From: Deltaproteobacteria bacterium
GTDB lineage: Bacteria; Bdellovibrionota; UBA2394
DNA length: 64,000 nt
Reading direction: 5' to 3'
NCBI GenBank assembly: GCA_017302715.1
Contig: JAFLCD010000001.1
Coordinates: 62,001 to 126,000 of the forward strand
The position numbers and the translations under genes were made by a program. How positions within the stretch are numbered: position 1 is the stretch's first letter; each line of letters begins with the position of its first letter. Below, in pieces: positions 51,974 to 60,550 of the stretch. The notes under the pieces were generated by a model, which was not told where the DNA came from, searched no databases, and saw only the letters and a program-made list of their open reading frames with translations.

Positions 51974-52810
51974 TTATTTCAAACCAATTTCCCGAAGTCT
52001 CTCGGTCAAATAAGAATCTGCCGTGTGAGTTTCGGACAAACGAACCTCAGGTGTCGGATGCAAAAATAAAGGCATTGAATACCGAGGTAATTTTGCAGCT
52101 TCTCCGCTTGGATTAACCACTCGATGTGTTGTTGATTTGTAAAATTTTTGACTCGCCATCTGAAGCATATCGCCAACATTGATCACAATATCTCCCCAAT
52201 CTCCGGGCACATCGTGCCACTGACCAGCGACATCCTTTACTTGAAGTCCCATCGCTGTCGAAGCGGGAAGCAAAGTGATGATATTAATATCTTCATGAGC
52301 GGCAGCGCGAATGGCACCCGCGGGTTCCTGCCCTGAAAGTGGTGGATAATGAATAATTCTAAAAAGATTTTTAGGACTTTCTTTCACCATCTTAGAAAGC
52401 GGCATCGAAAATTCAGAGCGAATATCTGACGGTGTTTGTTCATCTAACCAATCGAGCAAAATTTTTCCAAGCTTCATCAACTCATTGAAAAGTTCTAAAG
52501 ATCTTTCACTCACTTCTTTAGGAAGCGCGTGACCTGGATAGATATGATAAAATTCTTTTAAATCTTTGATGGGAGAATCTTTTGCGTTCTCGGAGGCGAA
52601 TGGAAAATAACCCACCTGAGCTTTTTTATCGTAAAGATAATTATGTTTTGCCTCGTTTGCGAAAAACTTTTTCCAATCATCATAAACACTTTGGATGAGT
52701 GATGCAGAAATTGGATGATGCGTGACCACGCCGAACCCCGTTTTTTGAAGAGATTCTGCAAATCGAAAAGACGCGTTTTTTTCGCGAAAATCTACTTTGA
52801 GAATATTCAT
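51974..52810 (-). CDS. 2-oxoglutarate/Fe(II) oxygenase, isopenicillin-N-synthase-like
   Basis: The protein is 278 residues with the double-stranded beta-helix metal site: His and Asp in AAHEDINIITLL, the distal His in STTHRVVNP, and the 2OG-binding Arg-x-Ser in RYSMPLFLHP. An N-terminal DIOX_N-like region has FAESLQKTGFGVVTHHP. Members oxidise very diverse substrates, so the reaction is unknown. Good AGGAGAG site. It lies 12 bp downstream of the TPR gene on the same strand and is likely co-transcribed. Its stop is 1 bp from the folE stop on the other strand. Confidence 0.88.
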   Translation of the reverse strand: MNILKVDFREKNASFRFAESLQKTGFGVVTHHPISASLIQSVYDDWKKFFANEAKHNYLYDKKAQVGYFPFASENAKDSPIKDLKEFYHIYPGHALPKEVSERSLELFNELMKLGKILLDWLDEQTPSDIRSEFSMPLSKMVKESPKNLFRIIHYPPLSGQEPAGAIRAAAHEDINIITLLPASTAMGLQVKDVAGQWHDVPGDWGDIVINVGDMLQMASQKFYKSTTHRVVNPSGEAAKLPRYSMPLFLHPTPEVRLSETHTADSYLTERLREIGLK

Positions 52811-52822
52811 GAGCTCTCCTGC

Positions 52823-54130
52823 CTAATTGCCTACACCTTGAAGCAGTTTCTCTCGTTCTTGTCGAACTTTCTCTAGAAGATACGCTTTGAGATTCGCGAT
52901 AGCTTCGGCTTCAAATAGGCTCTCCGATTTCAAATTTTCTAAAGAGTTCTGCAGATCTAGCATCATTTTGTCTGACTTTTCAGGATGGGCTCCGATGTGA
53001 TTTTTTCCGACACCTAAACTTACTAACTGTGCAGTATCTAAGAGTGATTCAAAACGAAATTGAATCTGTCGAATTTTGAAGTTGAGAGGTGAATCAAGTT
53101 TAATAATTTGAGTTAAATCAAGCATTGGCTCAACCCAATCTCGGTCAAAAACTTTCTCTAAATAAATTTCTTCTTCAGAAAGTCGCGTCAGACTTTGTTG
53201 ATCTGCGATGCTTAGTTGATCGCGCCATCGACGTAATTGATTTTGGACTTCTTTTAACTTCTGAGTCTTTGGCAAAAGCGGGTTTGAAAGAAGGCTTAAA
53301 ATTTCTTTTAAATTTTTTAAACTTCGATTTTCTCGATCCTTGAAAGTTAAGAGGTAGGCTTCTGTTTGAGAAATGAGTTGGTTGAGTTCTGTATTTTTTG
53401 CAAGTCTCTCTTGTCGCTCAGGACTGTCTTCACTAATGAGTCGAACTGGATTTTCTAAATTTCGTTCAGATTTTTTTGCTACTAACTTTTCTCTCGTATG
53501 AGAGACCGCTTCTAAAAATAAATTATGTTGAGACGGCGAGGCATTTTTTAAAGCTCTTTCATAAGACTCAAGTGCGTGTTCTAAATAAATCGCTGATGAT
53601 TGTCCTTGTGCTTCGATTTTTTGTGCCCACTCGCCATAAAAATTTCCCAAGCGAACGTCGATGCTAGCATCCTCAGGTCTGTATTTTTTTGAAATTGTAA
53701 AATGAGCTTCAGCGTCTGCAAATTTCTCGAGTCCAACAAAGCTTTCAGCCAAAAGATAATGAGCGCGACTTAAAACGATTCTATAAGAATGCTCGGCTGG
53801 ATTTTCAGTTTCAGCAAAACGCGCAATAAGGTGTTCTAAAAATGGGATCGCTTCTTCATATTTTTTTACCGCATTATAAGCTTCAGCTATTTGCAGATGA
53901 AGATCGGCATATTCAGAAACACTTATTTGAAATTCAGTTCGTGAGTGAAGAATATCTAGTAAGTAGGGGATAGCCTCTGCGGGTCGCGAGGCTCGTAATG
54001 CCTCATTAGCAGATGCAAGCTTTCGAGTAAGAGCTGTGCATTCTGAAAATGGTTTAATATTTGCAGCTTGAGCGTCGTTGGTGATTAACCAACCTAAAAA
54101 AGTTAGAAAGTAAAAAAAACGCGCTCTCAT
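52823..54130 (-). CDS. Exported TPR and coiled-coil protein
   Basis: This 435-residue protein has a signal peptide (FFYFLTFLGWLITNDAQA), TPR repeats across about 25-215 (YADLHLQIAEAYNAVKKYEEAIPFL, RAHYLLAESFVGLEKFADAEAHF, YGEWAQKIEAQGQ), and a long helical, probably coiled-coil, C-terminal part (230-430). It is predicted to be periplasmic or membrane-associated and to serve as a scaffold. No specific family is recognised. The 2OG oxygenase gene follows after 12 bp. Confidence 0.75.
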   Translation of the reverse strand: MRARFFYFLTFLGWLITNDAQAANIKPFSECTALTRKLASANEALRASRPAEAIPYLLDILHSRTEFQISVSEYADLHLQIAEAYNAVKKYEEAIPFLEHLIARFAETENPAEHSYRIVLSRAHYLLAESFVGLEKFADAEAHFTISKKYRPEDASIDVRLGNFYGEWAQKIEAQGQSSAIYLEHALESYERALKNASPSQHNLFLEAVSHTREKLVAKKSERNLENPVRLISEDSPERQERLAKNTELNQLISQTEAYLLTFKDRENRSLKNLKEILSLLSNPLLPKTQKLKEVQNQLRRWRDQLSIADQQSLTRLSEEEIYLEKVFDRDWVEPMLDLTQIIKLDSPLNFKIRQIQFRFESLLDTAQLVSLGVGKNHIGAHPEKSDKMMLDLQNSLENLKSESLFEAEAIANLKAYLLEKVRQEREKLLQGVGN

Positions 54131-54224
54131 AAGGGTACCTTATGAGGACTTTAACTAGCGCTTTTTAGAAGAAAAGCAAGGGGCTAAAGGTCGGATTTCA
54201 TCAGTAGTTATAGGGTCTTAGAAG

Positions 54225-54713
54225 CTAACGAGATACTTCTGACTTTTTAATGATGCTCAAAACTCCGTCGGCCTCCAAAACTGCCGTATGAATTTCGCTG
54301 AAGTGATGAACTCCTTGTTTTCTTAAAAGAGTTACAAGCTCTTCGGTCGTTAATCGCTCTCTATAGAGATTCTTTTTTACAACTTCGCCGTTATGAACAA
54401 GCAGAGTTGGAGTGCCTTCAAAAAAGCGACTGAAAAGCTTGCTGTGAAAGTTAAGTTCTGAAAGTCCCCAACTTAAAAAAATTAAAGTTACCGAAAGAAT
54501 CAGGCCGCCGACGAGTGAGTTATCTCCTGCGTTCATCGAATTTTGTACGGCATTACTAATCAAAAGAATGACAACAAATTCGGTCGGGCTCATTTGTCCG
54601 AGCTGTCTTTTGCCTGCCAGTCTTAGTAAAAACAAGATTGCTAAAAAAATAATGGTGCCGCGAACAATGAGTTCCGTTGGAGAAACACTCATATCGATTA
54701 ATTGATTCCACAT
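54225..54713 (-). CDS. YetF/YcaP-like membrane protein (DUF421)
   Basis: This 162-residue protein has three N-terminal membrane helices (about 15-35, 40-58, 65-85) with the family stretch LLRLAGKRQLGQMSPTEFVV, and a C-terminal cytoplasmic domain (100-160) starting near FEGTPTLLVHNGEVVKKNL with the ERLTTEELVTLLRKQGV signature. Function of the family is not established. It is the last gene of the ppk1 operon, 12 bp after the DUF486 gene. Confidence 0.88.
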   Translation of the reverse strand: MWNQLIDMSVSPTELIVRGTIIFLAILFLLRLAGKRQLGQMSPTEFVVILLISNAVQNSMNAGDNSLVGGLILSVTLIFLSWGLSELNFHSKLFSRFFEGTPTLLVHNGEVVKKNLYRERLTTEELVTLLRKQGVHHFSEIHTAVLEADGVLSIIKKSEVSR

Positions 54714-54725
54714 AAAACTTCGCTC

Positions 54726-55052
54726 TCACTTTCTAAAAATAAAAAATGCGCCTAAGGCGATAAATGAAAATCCAACCAAGGTATTCCATTTGAAATCTTC
54801 TTTGAGATAAAAAACTGAGAAAAAGGCAAAGACAACTAGTGTAATGACTTCTTGAATAGTCTTTAATTGAGCTGCTGAAAATTGGGAGTGGCCTATTCGA
54901 TTTGCGGGAACTTGAAGGCAGTATTCAAAAAAAGCGATGAACCACGATATGAGAATGACTTTAAAAAGTGGCGATTCTTTAAATTTAAGATGTCCATACC
55001 ATGCGAAGGTCATGAAAATATTGGAGAGCGTTAAAAGAATAATCGCTGTCAC
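54726..55052 (-). CDS. DUF486 small membrane protein
   Basis: This 108-residue protein has four membrane helices (about 3-20, 28-48, 66-83, 87-106), with FAWYGHLKF and FFEYCLQVPANRIGH in the conserved middle of DUF486, a family related to drug/metabolite transporter halves. Function unknown. It lies 3 bp after the histidine phosphatase gene. Confidence 0.85.
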   Translation of the reverse strand: MTAIILLTLSNIFMTFAWYGHLKFKESPLFKVILISWFIAFFEYCLQVPANRIGHSQFSAAQLKTIQEVITLVVFAFFSVFYLKEDFKWNTLVGFSFIALGAFFIFRK

Positions 55053-55055
55053 AAA

Positions 55056-55523
55056 TTATTTTCGACCCGCATCTTGAAAGATGTTTTTTAGAAAAATCTC
55101 ATCGGAAACCAAATTCATTTCGATCAACCCAGCTTTTTTTAAATCGAGAGGCTCGCGAATGGCTTTATACAGAAAAGTGGGGATCCAATCTCCGTGAGAG
55201 CATATCACACAAAAATCAGCAGCTTCTGTTTTCCACCAATCCATAAACTTTTCAACTCGAGCTAAAAATTCTTTTTCATTTTCTTTTAAGTCTCGCTCAT
55301 CAAGCAAATCCATGGTTTCAAATTTACCAATAGCTGCAATTGTTTCTTGGCAGCGAATTTTCGGGCTTGAAAAAGCCTGGGGATTTTTTACAGAATAATT
55401 TTCTGCAAAGAATTTTTTTAACCGAGCCACCTGCTCTATGCCTTTTTCATCGAGCCCATTGTCAAGTGATCGCTCGCTAGTATCTCGGTGAGCGTGACGT
55501 AAAATGATGAGAGTTTTTTTCAT
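55056..55523 (-). CDS. SixA-like histidine phosphatase
   Basis: This 155-residue enzyme belongs to the histidine phosphatase (phosphoglycerate mutase) superfamily. The catalytic motif is ILRHAHRD; the second conserved His is in ICSHGDWIP; LDEKGIEQVARLKKF and SSPKIRCQETIAAI are typical of SixA-type proteins, which dephosphorylate phosphohistidines on signalling proteins. The substrate here could be a phosphoprotein or a small phosphate ester. It starts 2 bp after the ppk1 stop, so a link with polyphosphate metabolism is possible. Confidence 0.85.
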   Translation of the reverse strand: MKKTLIILRHAHRDTSERSLDNGLDEKGIEQVARLKKFFAENYSVKNPQAFSSPKIRCQETIAAIGKFETMDLLDERDLKENEKEFLARVEKFMDWWKTEAADFCVICSHGDWIPTFLYKAIREPLDLKKAGLIEMNLVSDEIFLKNIFQDAGRK

Positions 55524-55525
55524 AA

Positions 55526-57658
55526 CTATTCTTTTCTGCTAAGAACAGTGCCTTTATATCCCTGCTCTGCGATTTCTTGAAAGATAGCTTGAGCACTTAA
55601 AGCTTTTCTTGTTTTTAAGGGGGAAGACGCAAATTTATCTTCTGGACGAATGGATGAAGAATTTCTTTTTTTCCAAATCCCTTGAGGCGTAAGTTCTCGC
55701 GCTTTCACGGTATCTAAAAGATAGGCTGGAATAATAATATCTTCAACATACTGATAGAGAATGGGATCTAAAACTGGAAAGGCCAATTCAAGCCGAGAAA
55801 AGAAATTTCGAGGCATCCAATCCGCGCTCGAAAAATAAAGAGCCTTAGAATCTCCAAAATAATAAATTCGACTATGTTCTAAAAATCGATCAACGATGCT
55901 TACGACTCGAATGTTCTCACTGAGGCCCTTTACTCCCGGAATCAGCGAACAAGCGCCACGTACAATAAGATCAACCTGAACCCCCGCTTGAGAAGCCTTA
56001 TAAAGTTGTGCAATCACGGCTTCATCTACGAGAGCATTCACTTTAGCGACGATACGAGCTTTTCGTCCGGCCTTGGCGGCTTCTGTCTCGGCATCAATGA
56101 GACTCAAAAGTTTTTTGTGTAATCTTAAGGGAGCTGAAACAAGTAGACGAAAATTTGAAGGAACTTTTCCATTCCAAACCGAATCGAAAAAGTGTCGAGC
56201 ATCAGCACCGATTTCTTGATTACTCGTAACAATCGCAAGATCGGTATATTGCCGAGCAGTGAGTGCATTATAATTTCCTGTAGAAAGATGCGTATAAAAT
56301 CTTAAACCATCAGATTCTCTTCGAGTAACAAGAGCGACTTTAGCGTGAAGTTTTAATTTTCCAAATCCAAATCCAACTTCAACCCCGGCCTGACGAAGCT
56401 CGTCTGCTAATTTTAAATTATTGAGTTCGTCAAATCGTGCGCGAAGTTCAATCATCACGCGAATTCGTTTTTTCTTAGCAGCTTTTTTCAAAGCGTCGAC
56501 GACAAGGGAAAGTGTATCCACTCTGTAAACGGTCTGCTCGATGGTTTCTACTTTTGGATCGTCGCAGGCATATTTGATCCAACTGACAAATCCATCAAAT
56601 GAATCGTAAGGATGATGAAAGAGATAATCATTCTGTCGAAGCTTTTCAAAAATTCCCTCTGTGTTTCGAAAGGGTCGTGGCAGAAAAGGTTTTAGCGGTG
56701 GAAAACGTAAATTTTTTGTCGATTGATTCTCCGGAATTTGATGATAGAGCCCCCAAAGTCCATGCATGCAAAGAGTCTTTAGCACTTCAGAAATTTGACC
56801 AGGTTCAAATTTAAAATATTGAGCTGATCTCTGAAGGGTCGGCATTGAAATATTTCCCGTCCATTGAAGACGAACGGGCCTTCCTTTGTCGCGAACACGT
56901 AAGTTTGATTTTACGACATCGGGCACAGACTCCGTATCTTCATAAGCGAGATCCAAGCTAAAATCTGCATCGCGAGTCATTCTTAAAATTCCTGGAGGAG
57001 ATTTTTGAGAAAATGCTTCTGCTAAGTGAGTAATCAATAAATCATCTAAGAAGAAAACGAAGAGCTCTCCATTTGATTGCTTTGAAAAATATACAAGTGG
57101 CAAAGATCGAGGAATTCTAAACCAAGTATTTGCATCGCCGAGAACACCCATCTGTAAATTTTCCAGGGTTGAAATTTGAGCAGTCGAAAAAATTTCTGGA
57201 GAAGTTAAGGAGGGTAAAATTTGCTCCTTAAAAATATTTCTTCCTACCGTGTGCGTAGGATCGTCAGGCTTAGATCGACGGATCAGAAAAATTTTATGTG
57301 ACTGCAAGCCAGCGGCTAAAAGATCGAGAGTCTCGGTTTGCCTGCGACCAAATTGAGTCACGGCTTCGATCAAATTCATTCGAATGCGAGTCAGAGACTT
57401 AAGGAGCTTTGGATCGTGCCTTCGAGCTTGCTGAATGGATCGATTAAGCGACGAAAAACGGATCATGAAAAACTCATCTAAATTTGAGGCCGTAATCGCC
57501 AAAAATTTTGTTCGTTCTAAAATGGGATTCGTGGTCAGACGCGCCTCTGCGAGAACTCTGTCGTTGAACTGCAGCCAACTGAGGTCTCGATGGATAAAAG
57601 GGGATTTTTTATCCACTAAAAGCGAGGGCATCGTCGGTAGTGAAAATCCCGTTTCCAT
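55526..57658 (-). CDS. ppk1: Polyphosphate kinase 1
   Basis: PPK1 makes polyphosphate from ATP, at the membrane in many species. The protein is 710 residues from the ATG at 57658. It begins FIHRDLSWLQFNDRVLAEA and ITASNLDEFFMIR (N and H domains). Catalytic histidines are in KLHAKVALVTRR and LEHSRIYYFG, with FYTHLSTGNYN and RMTRDADFSLD. It diverges from ppx over 67 bp and heads an operon with the SixA-like, DUF486 and DUF421 genes. Confidence 0.96.
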   Translation of the reverse strand: METGFSLPTMPSLLVDKKSPFIHRDLSWLQFNDRVLAEARLTTNPILERTKFLAITASNLDEFFMIRFSSLNRSIQQARRHDPKLLKSLTRIRMNLIEAVTQFGRRQTETLDLLAAGLQSHKIFLIRRSKPDDPTHTVGRNIFKEQILPSLTSPEIFSTAQISTLENLQMGVLGDANTWFRIPRSLPLVYFSKQSNGELFVFFLDDLLITHLAEAFSQKSPPGILRMTRDADFSLDLAYEDTESVPDVVKSNLRVRDKGRPVRLQWTGNISMPTLQRSAQYFKFEPGQISEVLKTLCMHGLWGLYHQIPENQSTKNLRFPPLKPFLPRPFRNTEGIFEKLRQNDYLFHHPYDSFDGFVSWIKYACDDPKVETIEQTVYRVDTLSLVVDALKKAAKKKRIRVMIELRARFDELNNLKLADELRQAGVEVGFGFGKLKLHAKVALVTRRESDGLRFYTHLSTGNYNALTARQYTDLAIVTSNQEIGADARHFFDSVWNGKVPSNFRLLVSAPLRLHKKLLSLIDAETEAAKAGRKARIVAKVNALVDEAVIAQLYKASQAGVQVDLIVRGACSLIPGVKGLSENIRVVSIVDRFLEHSRIYYFGDSKALYFSSADWMPRNFFSRLELAFPVLDPILYQYVEDIIIPAYLLDTVKARELTPQGIWKKRNSSSIRPEDKFASSPLKTRKALSAQAIFQEIAEQGYKGTVLSRKE

Positions 57659-57725
57659 CAAGTGACACTAATACTGACTTCTTTTTGAGCCCAGGGTCAT
57701 GTTAATCTTCTGTGAAGGGAGCTAA

Positions 57726-59234
57726 ATGCGCTTAGCTATTGTAGATTTAGGGACCAACTCCGTGCGCTTTGATGTTCATGAGCTTGGCCCCGACAACCAA
57801 ATCTTTCATTTGCATCGCGAGAAACTGATGATTCGCCTCGGGGAAGGCGTGTTTTTGAAGCACCGATTGAGCAGGCGCTCAATCGATCTTTGCATAGAAG
57901 CTTTTCAAAGTTTTAAAAAAACCATCGAAGACTTTAGGGTGTTGCGAGTTGTCGCATTTGGAACAAGCGCACTGAGAGAAGCTAAAGATGGGGACCGTTT
58001 AATTAGAGAAATAAAAAAGAAAACCGGAATCTCAATTCAAATTATCTCAGGAAGTGAGGAAGCTCGCCTTATTTCGCGTGGCGTGATTGCAAATGAAACA
58101 AATTTGCGAGGCAGATTTGCACTTGTCGATATTGGAGGGGGCAGCACTGAAGTTACCGTTTGTAGTGGAAAGAAAATTTTAAGATCAGCAAGTTTTCCTT
58201 TAGGGACAGCAAGACTTCAGCAAGTTTTTTTAAAATCAATTCCTCCGGATGAAGGCACTGAAAAAAAAGCTAGTCCCATTGATTTACTGAGACGACACAT
58301 TCGCGGAGTTTTACTTTATCAATTGGTTTCTGAGGACTGGCCCAAAGTACGAAAAATTTTAGGCTCGAGCGGAACAGTGAGAGCTCTCCATAAAATTTTA
58401 TCTCCTCATAGTGACAAAGATGTCATCGAGAAAAAATCTTTATCTGATTTAGTAAAGCGTATGAGTAAAATGAATCGTGCTCAACTTTCTAAAATTCCAG
58501 GAATGGAATCTCGACGTATCGATATGATTTTATCCGGCGCAATTTTATTAGAAGAGTGTATGAATGCGCTGCATGCAGAAGAAGTTCAAATGACTGAGTT
58601 TTCATTGCGAGATGGAATTTTAGATGAGCAGATGGAAATTTTGCGCGATAGAAAAAAGCTTTTGAAATACGATCCTCTAAATGATCTTTACGATACAGCC
58701 AAAGATCTTGGATGCAACGAGCTCGAAATTTTTCAAAGCCAAAAAATAGCTGAAGATCTTTTTAACCGATTAAAACCGCTGCATCGCTTAGATTCAAAAT
58801 GGAAAATTTATTTATTGGCTGCAGCTATTTTGCACGACACGGGTAAAGCCATCAGCCCTATCGATTCTTCTTATCATTCATTTTATGTGGCTCGCTATGC
58901 AGACGTGCCCGCATTCGAGGACTGGGAATCTAAATTAATTGCTGAGCTTTGTGCCGAACATAAAAACGGAAAAATTCAAAAGAAAGATCTGCCTTGGAAA
59001 AAGAATGAAGGTCTTCAAAGAGTTTTTTTGAAGCTGCTCGCCATTTTGAGAATTTCAACGGCGTTTTCGTATCAAAGACGCTCCTCTATTTTAATTGATC
59101 AAGTGCGAATGGATTCCAAAAAAGTAGTTATTAAATTTTCAAAACGACATCGTCCTGACCTAGGTATTTTAAGAGCTGATCAAAAACGACAACTTTTCGA
59201 AGAAGTTTTTAAACGGGAGTTAATGCTTGGCTAA
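57726..59234 (+). CDS. ppx: Exopolyphosphatase/pppGpp phosphatase (Ppx/GppA)
   Basis: Ppx/GppA proteins shorten polyphosphate and can convert pppGpp to ppGpp. The 502-residue protein has two actin-fold domains (IVDLGTNSVRFDVHEL; FGTSALREA; IISGSEEARLISRGV; LVDIGGGSTEVTV) and a C-terminal HD-type domain (about 310-490; LLAAAILHDTGKAIS). Good GGGAG site before the ATG. It is divergent from ppk1, making a full synthesis/degradation pair controlled from one short promoter region. The DOMON-like gene overlaps its end by 8 nt. Confidence 0.94.
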   Translation: MRLAIVDLGTNSVRFDVHELGPDNQIFHLHREKLMIRLGEGVFLKHRLSRRSIDLCIEAFQSFKKTIEDFRVLRVVAFGTSALREAKDGDRLIREIKKKTGISIQIISGSEEARLISRGVIANETNLRGRFALVDIGGGSTEVTVCSGKKILRSASFPLGTARLQQVFLKSIPPDEGTEKKASPIDLLRRHIRGVLLYQLVSEDWPKVRKILGSSGTVRALHKILSPHSDKDVIEKKSLSDLVKRMSKMNRAQLSKIPGMESRRIDMILSGAILLEECMNALHAEEVQMTEFSLRDGILDEQMEILRDRKKLLKYDPLNDLYDTAKDLGCNELEIFQSQKIAEDLFNRLKPLHRLDSKWKIYLLAAAILHDTGKAISPIDSSYHSFYVARYADVPAFEDWESKLIAELCAEHKNGKIQKKDLPWKKNEGLQRVFLKLLAILRISTAFSYQRRSSILIDQVRMDSKKVVIKFSKRHRPDLGILRADQKRQLFEEVFKRELMLG

Positions 59235-59763
59235 TTCATCAGTATCCGAGTTTAAGTTGGTTCCTTTTAAAGAGAATGAATTATTTTCTATTTTAGGAAT
59301 CATAGATTGTTCACCTCAAAAAATTCACGTGGGATTTTTGGTAGAAGGTCCTCTCAAAGATCTGATCATTCCAAAGATGTCCATTAAGCCACAAAAAAAA
59401 GATAAACTTTGGGAACAGACCTGCTTTGAAATTTTTCTTTCTGAAAAAAGTGCGGACAAATATTTTGAATTGAATTTCTCTCCTTCAAGGGACTGGGCTA
59501 TTTATTCTTTTGATGATTATCGAGAGCTCGGTGCGAGCGGTCGATTGAAGACTTTTAACGCTCCAGAGATCGCAATGGAAACCTCGAAGCACGAACTAAA
59601 AATTGAAATTCTTTTAGATAATCCAACGGGCTTAGCAAAAAAAGATTTAGATATTGGGATCACGGCAGTTCTTCAGGAAAAAAATTTAGAAAAAACTTTT
59701 TGGGCGCTTACGCATCTTTCGGCCGAACCTGATTTTCATAAACGCGATACATTTGTACTTTAG
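59227..59763 (+). CDS. DOMON-like domain protein
   Basis: This 178-residue protein matches the bacterial DOMON-like type known from many proteobacteria: WEQTCFEIFLSEKSADKYFELNFSPSRDWAIYSFDDY (shown in parts) is its hallmark. DOMON-fold domains can bind heme or sugars; no function is proven for this group. It starts at a TTG with a GGGAG site and overlaps ppx by 8 nt, so it is co-expressed with the exopolyphosphatase. There is no signal peptide. Confidence 0.8.
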   Translation: MANSSVSEFKLVPFKENELFSILGIIDCSPQKIHVGFLVEGPLKDLIIPKMSIKPQKKDKLWEQTCFEIFLSEKSADKYFELNFSPSRDWAIYSFDDYRELGASGRLKTFNAPEIAMETSKHELKIEILLDNPTGLAKKDLDIGITAVLQEKNLEKTFWALTHLSAEPDFHKRDTFVL

Positions 59764-59764
59764 A

Positions 59765-59804
59765 CAAAAAAAATCGGGAGGGCTTTTTAGGGCACCTCCC
59801 GATT
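59765..59804 (-). terminator. Rho-independent terminator of the RRM gene
   Basis: AATCGGGAGG (59772-59781) pairs perfectly with CCTCCCGATT (59795-59804). On the minus strand the stem is followed by eight T residues, as expected for a strong terminator of the RRM gene that ends at 59841. On the plus strand there is no T-run. Confidence 0.9.
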
Positions 59805-59840
59805 CGAACTGAAAAAATTTTCAGCAATTTTGGTTAGCGA

Positions 59841-60215
59841 TTACCAGCGTCGTCCGCCGCCGCCTCCGCCACCAAAACCTCGGCCTCCTCCGCCGCCGCC
59901 TTCACGACGACCGCCGCCTCCGCCGCCACCGAATCCACGGCCACCACCGCCGCCACCAGTTCGTGGAGCTTGTGGACGAGCTTCGGATACAGTCAGTTTT
60001 CGACCTTCGAAATCTTTTTCATTCAAAGATTGAACTGCGTTCGCTGCTTCTTCATCAGAAGACATTTCAACGAAACCAAAGCCTTTGCTTCGGCCGCTAT
60101 CGCGATCGGTTATAACTTTTGCTGATTCTACAGTGCCCGCTGATGCGAACAAAGATTGAAGAGCTTCGTCAGTTGCTGAAAAGGGAAGATTCCCTACGTA
60201 TAGTTTTTTACCCAT
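59841..60215 (-). CDS. RNA-binding protein with RRM and glycine-rich tail
   Basis: This 124-residue protein has one RRM (about 2-80) with RNP2 KLYVGNLPF and RNP1 KGFGFVEM, and a Gly-rich tail with Arg and Phe (GGGGRGFGGGGGGGRREG pattern) similar to cyanobacterial and plant cold-induced RRM proteins. Such proteins act as RNA chaperones. The AAGGAGG site is strong and a good terminator follows. Its 5' region is long; cold or stress control is likely by analogy with the family. Confidence 0.93.
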   Translation of the reverse strand: MGKKLYVGNLPFSATDEALQSLFASAGTVESAKVITDRDSGRSKGFGFVEMSSDEEAANAVQSLNEKDFEGRKLTVSEARPQAPRTGGGGGGRGFGGGGGGGRREGGGGGGRGFGGGGGGGRRW

Positions 60216-60325
60216 TGTTTCCTCCTTAGGATCTGGGACCGCTAAGAGAGGACATAAGTACCATACTTAAAACCAGAGCTCTGACGCGGACATGTCACGG
60301 CAGATTTTTTCAAATCACGCCGATC

Positions 60326-60348
60326 GTTATTTACTTTCTATAAATAAC
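60326..60348. repeat. Inverted repeat GTTATTTA-N7-TAAATAAC
   Basis: GTTATTTA (60326-60333) and TAAATAAC (60341-60348) form an 8-bp inverted repeat with a 7-bp spacer, about 110 bp before the RRM start. It may be an operator or a leader hairpin of the RRM mRNA. Confidence 0.4.
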
Positions 60349-60496
60349 ATATTTCGCAAACCAGCAGTTAAATTATTTGTTGATTTTACTAAGTCCTAAC
60401 TTATGGCCAGGCGCGCCTAACCTGCATCTGCAGTGATTTTAAAGGCTTAGCGTCATCCTTTGACTGGCTTTTTCACTGAGGCTGGGGCCCCTTCGT

Positions 60497-60514
60497 CCGT
60501 ATAATCCGTATAAT
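60497..60514 (+). promoter_or_regulatory. Tandem CCGTATAAT, candidate double -10 element
   Basis: CCGTATAAT occurs twice in tandem (60497-60505 and 60506-60514), about 40 bp before the start of the carboxypeptidase gene. Each copy has the consensus -10 hexamer TATAAT, so two overlapping start points 9 bp apart are possible. No clear -35 box is obvious. Confidence 0.5.
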
Positions 60515-60550
60515 AAGAGGGTAAGCGGCCATTTTACTGGGGGAGGATGT

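Larger units (their letters stand above)
60216..60550. other. 335-bp divergent intergenic region
   Basis: No gene is seen. The leftward RRM gene and rightward carboxypeptidase gene share it. It holds an inverted repeat (60326-60348) and a tandem TATAAT repeat (60497-60514), listed separately. The middle, around 60400-60470, shows nothing I can name. Confidence 0.5.

Noticed and set aside
59830-60033. Proline-rich open frame on the plus strand
   Set aside because: It is the reverse of the glycine-rich tail of the RRM protein. GGN codons read backwards give NCC (often Pro) codons, so the Pro-rich sequence is an artefact.
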